DNA from: UBA7692 sp964552715
Lineage (GTDB): Bacteria > Bacteroidota > Bacteroidia > Chitinophagales > LD1
DNA: 29,646 bases
Assembly: GCA_964552715.1 (NCBI GenBank)
Contig: CAZKHZ010000013.1
Span: 1 to 29,646, forward strand
Direction: 5' to 3'
The position numbers were made by a program, and so were the translations under genes. Shown piece after piece: positions 24,854-29,646 of the stretch (position 1 is its first letter; each line of letters opens with the position of its first letter). A model generated the notes under the pieces. The model saw only the letters and a list, made by a program, of their open reading frames with translations. It searched no databases and had not been told where the DNA came from.

Positions 24854-25205
24854 GGTTGTAAACTGCCTCGATTATTCCGGCTGTTTATCCCCCGCAGGAG
24901 GGGGGTAGGGGGAGGATGTATTCTAAAACATAATCAACACATATTTTACCCCAACACAACCGCGTCATTGCGCCTCGTCACGTAAAGCGGGGGGAGAAAC
25001 GAATTGAAAAAACTTTTTTGTGCGGTGGCATTATTCGTCTTGCAGTATGTTGTAAGTACAATCATCATGGCGCGACCCTCCCCCGATAAATATCGGGGGA
25101 GGGTCAGGCTATCCATTTCAAGTCCTCGCTCGTTCCTCGCTGTGGGCTTTACATTCCTATCCTTCGCGCACCCCTGTGGCTGGTAAAGTCATTCTGAATG
25201 TTACG
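24854..25205. repeat. Repeat-filled intergenic region
   Basis: 352 bp without a convincing gene. It holds a GGCTGTTTATCCCCC unit with matching GGGGG arm (24879-24918), the reverse complement of the 22171-22188 block (24962-24979), and a 14-bp perfect stem, GACCCTCCCCCGAT (25074-25087) with its complement (25092-25105). The segment from 25061 recurs at 26488 almost unchanged for about 37 bp (beginning ATCATCATGGCGCG). ATCCTTCGCGCAC near 25159 is also shared with 26676. A possible signal-peptide-like frame from 25004 is discussed under rejected items. Confidence 0.7.
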
Positions 25206-25679
25206 CTATTCTTCCCCCAGAATATTAAAAGTAATTCCGATTATCTCCTCAAAAATATCATCAGCATAAGCATCAATTTCCAATTCGTGAATCACTTTAA
25301 TGTATTGCATTTTCCCATGCAAGTCATAAAGATTTGTTGCTGTATAATTCTTGAAACTCGGTTGAAGTTCGTTATAGATTATGTCGTATTGTTTCAAAAT
25401 AAATTCAGGCTCTCTGTTGAATTGCTTTGAAACTTCTTCCGCACTCCCTTTAACTTCAATCCCTTTAATTCGTGAAAGCAGTTTCACTTTCATCGAGTGA
25501 TTGAATATATCAATCAAGTGCTTTTGATCTTTGTCTTTCTGGAAGTAAAAGAAACTGAGTTTTATTAAATCAACCAAAGTTCCTGTACGCAAAATCCTCC
25601 AAACATCTCCGTNNNNNNNNNNGTCAGATGCTAGTTCTGTAGAAAAAGATGCCCTAGCAATTTCAAAAACATCTTTCAT
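25206..25679 (-). CDS. Hypothetical protein interrupted by an assembly gap
   Basis: The frame reads 157 residues only if the ten N bases at 25613-25622 are treated as keeping frame. Ten N is a standard scaffold-gap placeholder, not a measured length, so the N-terminal 19 residues and the remaining 134 may not join as shown. The long part is rich in charged residues, with Lys/Phe-rich helices (LSFFYFQKDKDQKHLIDIF and KQFNREPEFILKQ), and I do not recognise it. The start lies 10 bp after the thymidylate kinase stop in the same direction, suggesting co-transcription. Confidence 0.45.
   Translation of the reverse strand: MKDVFEIARASFSTELASDXXXXGDVWRILRTGTLVDLIKLSFFYFQKDKDQKHLIDIFNHSMKVKLLSRIKGIEVKGSAEEVSKQFNREPEFILKQYDIIYNELQPSFKNYTATNLYDLHGKMQYIKVIHELEIDAYADDIFEEIIGITFNILGEE
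25613..25622. other. Assembly gap (10 N)
   Basis: Ten ambiguous bases inside the hypothetical gene. They indicate that two contigs were joined here, so order, distance and frame across this point are not certain. Confidence 0.98.
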
Positions 25680-25689
25680 TAAGTAAAAT

Positions 25690-26328
25690 TTAGTGTGTGT
25701 TAGTTCCCACTGTCATCTGCAAAATCTCCTGCCATACATCAGAAGCAATTGCCTCTGCTAAACGATTACCGTCTGTAACAAAAATGGTTTCCTTAAATTT
25801 CAATTGCTCAAATGCTTCAAAATATTTAGCGCGCACATTCCTAAGGTTTTCGCTCGTCTCATAAAGTTCCAATGAACTTCTTCCATTCAGCAATCGCTTC
25901 ATGCTTACCTCTGGCGAAATGTCAATGTAAATATTCAAATCAGGACGAAGCAAATCAGCACTTAATGAATTTGCTTCTATCACCCAATCCATAGACATGT
26001 GCGTGCCGTGATAAGCATAAGAAGAAAAATAATAGCGGTCTGTTATCACAGTGTATCCTTCTTCCAGTTTTTTAAGTATCCCGTTTGTTTTGCTCAGCAA
26101 ATGGTCTAATCTGTCGGCTACAAAAAGACCTGCAATCACGCTGTGGTCAGCTTCCATTTTATGGCTAAAAATATTTCGGATAAGTGCACCAATCGGGCTA
26201 TCCGTTGGTTCAAAAGTTGAATACACTTTATGACCTGCTTTTTCCAAATGCTCCGCCAATAGTTTTACCTGTGTGCTTTTTCCACTTCCGTCAATCCCTT
26301 CAAAGGCTATGAATAAATTCTTCTTCAT
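25690..26328 (-). CDS. tmk: Thymidylate kinase (dTMP kinase)
   Basis: 212 residues from the ATG at 26328 (MKKNLFIAFEGIDGSGKST). A longer frame from 26385 is not used because a -7 promoter element (26352-26359) lies within it. The P-loop GIDGSGKST is at 11-19. The DRYYFSSYAYHG segment is the catalytic/LID part, and DRLDHL precedes it. It phosphorylates dTMP to dTDP, and stands functionally downstream of dut, encoded about 15 kb away. The hypothetical gene at 25206 follows after 10 bp. Confidence 0.94.
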   Translation of the reverse strand: MKKNLFIAFEGIDGSGKSTQVKLLAEHLEKAGHKVYSTFEPTDSPIGALIRNIFSHKMEADHSVIAGLFVADRLDHLLSKTNGILKKLEEGYTVITDRYYFSSYAYHGTHMSMDWVIEANSLSADLLRPDLNIYIDISPEVSMKRLLNGRSSLELYETSENLRNVRAKYFEAFEQLKFKETIFVTDGNRLAEAIASDVWQEILQMTVGTNTH

Positions 26329-26351
26329 TGTATTTTGTTGAATTTCGATTT

Positions 26352-26359
26352 CAAAGATA
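26352..26359 (-). promoter_or_regulatory. -7 element of tmk
   Basis: On the minus strand TATCTTTG matches TAnnTTTG exactly, 23 bp upstream of the ATG at 26328. No TTTG is seen at the -33 position. Its position inside the longer reading frame is the main reason for choosing the inner start codon. Confidence 0.55.
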
Positions 26360-26385
26360 GGGTTAATATAAGTTTTCACTGACAC

Positions 26386-26713
26386 ACAATTAGCTAACTC
26401 TTTTCTTTATAGCGTTCATCGGAGAATATTTCTATTGTCTCACTTTAATGACCAATTGGTATCAAATAGAAGTCTGATAAAAACACCATCATCATGGCGC
26501 GCCCCTCCCCCGATAACTATCGGGTCGGGTAGGGAATTTATCCCGAATCCCTTCGGGGCTACTATCTTTTTGGGGGCTTCTTATTTGTCTTCCTGTGCTT
26601 GCCGATGGAACTCATTCCTTTTTGTCATCCCGAGCTTTGCCAAGCAACCGCCCCCCAAAAAGGATATTCGCTTCCATCCTTCGCGCACTACCCTAGCTAG
26701 TTTTGTACTTCAT
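26386..26713. repeat. Repeat-filled region between tmk and the SRAP gene
   Basis: 328 bp without a convincing gene. From 26488 it repeats the 25061 element: ATCATCATGGCGCG, then the CCCTCCCCCGATAA stem, here with an imperfect right arm. An inverted repeat, TTTTTGGGGG (26567-26576) with CCCCCAAAAA (26652-26661), encloses about 75 bp. The shared ATCCTTCGCGCAC follows at 26676-26688. The element therefore looks like a longer version of the one at 25061, with a further palindrome in its middle. The tmk pair lies between the two copies. Confidence 0.7.
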
Positions 26714-27463
26714 TTACGCTATTACCCCTTCCTGCAAAGCATCCAAAACCTCAGGCACGTTATTGTCACCATTTTTGCTACTTATAAGTTTACTTATTGG
26801 ATAAGCCAACATATCATCATCAGCAAACGGAACCATCAATTCATTAATCTCCTTTTCTGTTTCTACATTCAACCATGCAGTTCTGTCCTTCTCAGCTATT
26901 ATTAAAGGCATTCTCTTTTTCGTGTTGTGTATCTCCGCCATCATATCGTTTGCAGGTGTAGTTATTATGGCAAACGTTTCCCTCACCTCTCCTGTTTTTA
27001 TATCCGTCCAACTGTCATAAATACCTCCCATTGTAAAATCCTTCAACATACTTTCCGAATCTTGCACACCTATTCTGTAAGGTTGTTTCGTTTTCGAGTT
27101 TATAGTCTTCCATTCAAAAAAACTCAACGCAGGAATCAAACACTTCTTCTGCCTTATCGAACTTCTAAACGAAGGCTTTACAAACACATTTTCACAAGTA
27201 GCATTTAGTGTCATTGCCCTAAGTTCATCTGCCTGTTTAGCATCCTTCACCCAAAACGGCACTAAGCCCCAATTATACAACTGCAATTTATTTGGGTCTT
27301 GTTGTGTCATAACTGGCATTAACGGAAAAGCAAACCCATTCGCAACAAATATCTTCTCCACTTGATTGCCCTTCACTTCAAGGCTCAATGCCTCCCATTG
27401 TGCCATTTTATGTTTTCCTAAAAATAAACCCTCTCTATCCCACACATTATAGAAGTAACACAT
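26714..27463 (-). CDS. SRAP-domain protein (YedK/HMCES family)
   Basis: 249 residues. Cys2, exposed after Met removal, is the residue that links to abasic sites in single-stranded DNA. The other conserved elements are NWGLVPFW, LNATCENV (NARSET-like), FFEWK (catalytic Glu) and the HNTKKRMP segment (His). The start is MCYF rather than the common MCGR. The protein shields abasic sites in single-stranded DNA by a covalent thiazolidine link. It is divergent from umuD, with a joint promoter region of 233 bp, so both arms may respond to DNA damage. A -7 element TAGGTTTG (27492-27485) is suitably placed. Confidence 0.9.
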   Translation of the reverse strand: MCYFYNVWDREGLFLGKHKMAQWEALSLEVKGNQVEKIFVANGFAFPLMPVMTQQDPNKLQLYNWGLVPFWVKDAKQADELRAMTLNATCENVFVKPSFRSSIRQKKCLIPALSFFEWKTINSKTKQPYRIGVQDSESMLKDFTMGGIYDSWTDIKTGEVRETFAIITTPANDMMAEIHNTKKRMPLIIAEKDRTAWLNVETEKEINELMVPFADDDMLAYPISKLISSKNGDNNVPEVLDALQEGVIA

Positions 27464-27484
27464 TGTTCATATTTTAATGATACC

Positions 27485-27518
27485 CAAACCTAAACAACTA
27501 TTTAATTTGCCCTGCAAT
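27485..27518 (-). promoter_or_regulatory. Promoter of the SRAP gene
   Basis: The minus-strand -7 element TAGGTTTG (27492-27485) is a perfect TAnnTTTG match and the same octamer as in the importer promoter. A partial -33 (ATTG, 27518-27515) lies 22 bp upstream. The leader to the ATG at 27463 is about 20 nt. Confidence 0.55.
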
Positions 27519-27639
27519 AAAAACAGCCGCTAAACTTTTCTTTCTTCTACTATTTCTTCACCTGCCATTGCTTTATTGTTTTCTTTCGCAACCTCCCCAC
27601 TAAGCTAATTTTATCAAATCTTCTCTCCTTTCCGAAGTA

Positions 27640-27661
27640 GAAGACCTTATTTTTGAAGACC
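27640..27661 (+). promoter_or_regulatory. umuD -7 element within a direct repeat
   Basis: GAAGACC occurs at 27640-27646 and 27655-27661, 15 bp apart, and the -7 match TATTTTTG (27648-27655) lies between and against the second copy. It is 41 bp upstream of the umuD ATG. A repressor bound to the repeats would cover the -7 element, so this is a candidate damage-response operator. No classical LexA box was recognised. Confidence 0.4.
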
Positions 27662-27696
27662 AACTTCAACAATTAAACGATACAATCAACAACTCA

Positions 27697-28143
27697 ATGA
27701 TCAATTCTAACTTCCCTAAAATATCAATCAAAGTTCGTCCACTCATTCCAGGCGAACCCCTCAACCTTCCTTTAGTTCAATCTAAAGTTCCTGCAAGTTT
27801 CCCTTCCCCTGCTACCGATTATATGGAAGAACCCACCGACCTCAATGCCTTGCTCATTCCCCGCCCTCATAGCACCTTCTTAGTTACAGTCGAAGGCGTA
27901 AGTATGAACGATGCACGTATCTACAATGGCGACATTCTTATAGTAGATAAATCCCTCGAGCCTTCAAACAACCAAATTATCATTGCCTATGTAGATGATG
28001 CCTTCACAGTTAAACGCCTATCCAAAATCAAAGGCAAACTGTATCTCGTCCCCGAAAACGAAAACTATAAACCCATCCTACTTACCGAACACTCCAACTT
28101 CAAAGTCTGGGGCGTGGTTACTTGGGGCTTGCATAAATTTTAA
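27697..28143 (+). CDS. umuD: UmuD-like self-cleaving S24 peptidase
   Basis: 148 residues, LexA/UmuD family. The cleavage region FPSPATDY is preceded by Ala33-Ser34, where E. coli UmuD has Cys24-Gly25. The catalytic dyad is Ser69 (GVSM) and Lys106 (FTVKRL), 37 residues apart as in E. coli UmuD (60 and 97). RecA-stimulated self-cleavage would yield the active form that works with UmuC in translesion synthesis. There is no DNA-binding domain, so it is not LexA itself. The frame is open upstream to 27604 but has no start codon before 27697. umuC follows after an unusually long 270 bp. Confidence 0.92.
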   Translation: MINSNFPKISIKVRPLIPGEPLNLPLVQSKVPASFPSPATDYMEEPTDLNALLIPRPHSTFLVTVEGVSMNDARIYNGDILIVDKSLEPSNNQIIIAYVDDAFTVKRLSKIKGKLYLVPENENYKPILLTEHSNFKVWGVVTWGLHKF

Positions 28144-28413
28144 TTCATTCTCCTATTCTCGCACTGTCGGGCTTGCGAGTCGGGCGAACCGCAGGGATAA
28201 AGCCAATAACTTTGTCCCCGATTTTTTTGTCCCCCTTTTTTAACTTTTCCTCCCTTCTTTTTTGTCTCGGTGAGCTTGTCAAACCACCCCAAAATCCTAC
28301 ATTCGCTCGGCTGTTCATTCCCCTCCCCAAAGGGGCAAGGGGTGTGTCCGCTGTTTCTATTTTCTATTTTCTTATATCCAGTATCTACACCCCACATCTA
28401 AAATTCTATTTCC
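28144..28413. repeat. umuD-umuC spacer with palindromic repeat
   Basis: 270 bp separate umuD and umuC, genes that normally abut or overlap. The spacer holds a GGCTGTTCATTCCCC unit with GGGG arms (28309-28346), the same family as 24879 and 28755. The reading frames on both strands here are low-complexity and show no domain. The insertion may lower umuC expression unless a promoter lies within it. Confidence 0.65.
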
Positions 28414-29646
28414 ATGTTCGCCATAGTAGATTGCAACAACTTTTATGCCTCTTGCGAGCGAGCCTTTCGCCCCGAGCTAAACGGCAAACCCGTTGCCGTA
28501 CTCTCCAATAATGACGGCTGTGTCATTGCCCGTTCCAACGAAGTCAAAGCACTCGGCATCGAAATGGGCGCACCCTACCACCTCAACAAACAACTCTTCG
28601 AAAAACACAACGTCCATATTTTCAGCAGCAACTACACCCTCTATGGCGACATGAGCCGCAGAGTCATGCTCTCCCTCAGCCAGTTCACCCCCGAAATCGA
28701 AATCTACTCCATTGACGAAGCCTTTCTTCACTTCTCTCACATTCCATCTTCCACGGCTGTTTTATCCCCCTCCAGTCAGGGCGTAGGGGGAGGAAATCCT
28801 ACCGAACAATCCTACACCACCCTTGCCGCACACATCAAACAAAAAGTGCAGCAATGGACTTGCATTCCTGTCTCCATAGGCATTGCACCTTCCAAAGCAC
28901 TTTGCAAAATGGCAAACCGTTTCGCCAAAAAGGTAATGCCCGAAATTGGTGTGTACGCCATAGACACCGAACAAAAGAGAATCGAAATACTAAAGTGGTG
29001 CAGCATCGAAGATGTTTGGGGCATCGGTCGCCAACACACCAAAATGCTCAGGGCAAACGGCATCTTCACCGCCTTCCACTACACCCAACAAAAACCCGAC
29101 TGGATAAAACGTCACCTCACTATCAATGGTCTGCGACTTTGGCACGAACTAAACGGCAAACCCGCCTTACCACTCCAAACCTTCATCTCCCACAAAAAAG
29201 AAATCTGCACCTCTCGCTCCTTCGGCAACATACTCACCAATCTCTCCCACATCGAAGAAGCAGTCGCAAACTATGCCGCCCGTTGTGCCGATAAACTCCG
29301 TCAGCAACAAACCAGCACACAATATGTTATGGTATTCCTCCACACAAACCCCTTCAACAAAACCGACAAACAATACAGCAATTGGCGAGGCATCGCACTT
29401 CCACATCCCACCAATGCCACACCCGACATTATCAAAGCAGCCATCACCGCCATCCGCAAAATTTACCTCCCCGGCTTGCGCTACAAAAAAGCAGGCGTTA
29501 TTGTCTCCGGTCTTATCCCAAACCAACAAGTTCAAGGAAATATCTTTACAGACTTCGCCCAAAGCCCCCAACACAAAATCTCTAAAATTATGGATGAAAT
29601 AAACCATACCCTCGGCAAAGACAAACTACGCATAGCCGCTCAAGGC
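28414..29646 (+). CDS. umuC: UmuC-like Y-family DNA polymerase V subunit (3' partial)
   Basis: The frame is open from the ATG at 28414 to the window end, 411 codons, with only the last few residues of a typical 420-residue protein missing. The metal ligands are Asp6 (VDCNNFYASCE) and Asp101-Glu102 (YSIDEAF), the same numbers as in E. coli UmuC. IPVSIGIAPSKALCKMAN and the GIGRQHTKML helix-hairpin-helix follow, then the little-finger domain with RSFG. It copies past DNA lesions as pol V with processed UmuD. Between the SIDEAF motif and the next helix it is about 18 residues longer than E. coli UmuC, and that stretch is encoded by a GGCTGTTTTATCCCCC-type repeat (28755-28797). Coding-strand base use is strongly C-rich compared with the other genes. 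Confidence 0.93.
   Translation, partial: MFAIVDCNNFYASCERAFRPELNGKPVAVLSNNDGCVIARSNEVKALGIEMGAPYHLNKQLFEKHNVHIFSSNYTLYGDMSRRVMLSLSQFTPEIEIYSIDEAFLHFSHIPSSTAVLSPSSQGVGGGNPTEQSYTTLAAHIKQKVQQWTCIPVSIGIAPSKALCKMANRFAKKVMPEIGVYAIDTEQKRIEILKWCSIEDVWGIGRQHTKMLRANGIFTAFHYTQQKPDWIKRHLTINGLRLWHELNGKPALPLQTFISHKKEICTSRSFGNILTNLSHIEEAVANYAARCADKLRQQQTSTQYVMVFLHTNPFNKTDKQYSNWRGIALPHPTNATPDIIKAAITAIRKIYLPGLRYKKAGVIVSGLIPNQQVQGNIFTDFAQSPQHKISKIMDEINHTLGKDKLRIAAQG
28755..28797 (+). repeat. Palindromic repeat unit inside umuC
   Basis: This 43-bp stretch begins GGCTGTTTTATCCCCC and ends with a TAGGGGGAGGA arm. It aligns closely to the intergenic copy at 24879-24918 and in its left half to 28309-28346. It is translated in frame as part of a Ser/Gly-rich loop after residue 113 of UmuC. 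Confidence 0.7.

Noticed and set aside
25004..25186. 60-residue frame starting with a signal-peptide-like MKKLFCAVALFVLQ
   Set aside because: The start is a TTG and after about 22 residues the frame enters the palindromic repeat. It might be a remnant of a secreted protein cut by the repeat, but there is no mature domain, so it is not listed as a gene.
24854..26713. Insertion sequence or transposase remnants in the repeat-rich regions
   Set aside because: No frame shows a transposase motif. The elements are too short and look like non-autonomous palindromic repeats.
27604..27696. Extension of the umuD frame upstream to 27604
   Set aside because: The frame is open and reads like plausible protein, but has no ATG, GTG or TTG before 27697 and contains the -7 element. 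It is more likely leader sequence.
28140..28511. Overlapping frames on both strands in the umuD-umuC spacer
   Set aside because: They are short and low in complexity, and consist mostly of repeat sequence. The plus-strand one runs out of frame into umuC.
28477..29607. Long minus-strand frames in umuC and a plus-strand 146-residue frame
   Set aside because: They are shadows of the umuC frame, which is continuous from 28414 to the window end with all catalytic motifs.

Overview
The window looks like chromosomal DNA from a member of the Bacteroidota, probably the Chitinophagales/Sphingobacteriales side, and probably from a metagenome or draft assembly because a 10-base N gap sits at 25613-25622. 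The evidence is a bacillithiol deacetylase (BshB1), a type IX secretion (T9SS) C-terminal sorting domain, low-GC coding sequence with almost no Shine-Dalgarno sites, and several -7/-33 promoters of the TTTG / TAnnTTTG type typical of this phylum.

Layout. 1-456: 3' end of a secreted beta-sandwich protein plus a strong terminator. 526-2054 (minus): bshB1 with a membrane-anchored TPR protein, then a small antitoxin-like gene. 2246-6928 (minus): a peptide-type ABC importer without its ATPases, made of a lipoprotein binding protein and two unusually large permeases. It has a near-ideal promoter, and a hairpin terminator/attenuator lies between the binding protein and the permeases. 7037-8611 (minus): a GH28-like secreted beta-helix protein with a T9SS tail. 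8709-11721: truA converging on the pair flippase-dut, separated by a perfectly phased 22-unit octamer array. 11833-13043: a diheme cytochrome c and a tiny antitoxin-like gene. 13444-14779: two tandem AraC-type regulators with short HMA-like N-domains. 15021-19462 (plus): a TylF-like methyltransferase, a second octamer-type element, then an SDR / Baeyer-Villiger-type monooxygenase / Fe-dependent alcohol dehydrogenase set. 19601-22056: two small secreted proteins, a terminator, and lgt overlapping a TerB-DnaJ gene. 22267-24853: a ketoacyl-synthase-like protein lacking catalytic residues, and dihydrolipoyl dehydrogenase. 25206-26328 (minus): thymidylate kinase and a hypothetical gene interrupted by the assembly gap. 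26714-29646: a DNA-damage cluster of SRAP protein divergent from umuD and umuC, with umuC running off the window end.

From about 22 kb onward the intergenic spaces are full of short GC-rich palindromic repeats of at least three families. One copy appears to be embedded in frame in umuC. Nothing here is an obvious new defence or biosynthetic system. The most unusual signals are the octamer arrays at two gene ends, the repeat-derived segment in the umuC polymerase domain, the recent sequence homogenisation between the tandem AraC genes, and the oversized permeases. All database-level statements (family assignment, novelty) are made from recognised motifs only; no search was run.
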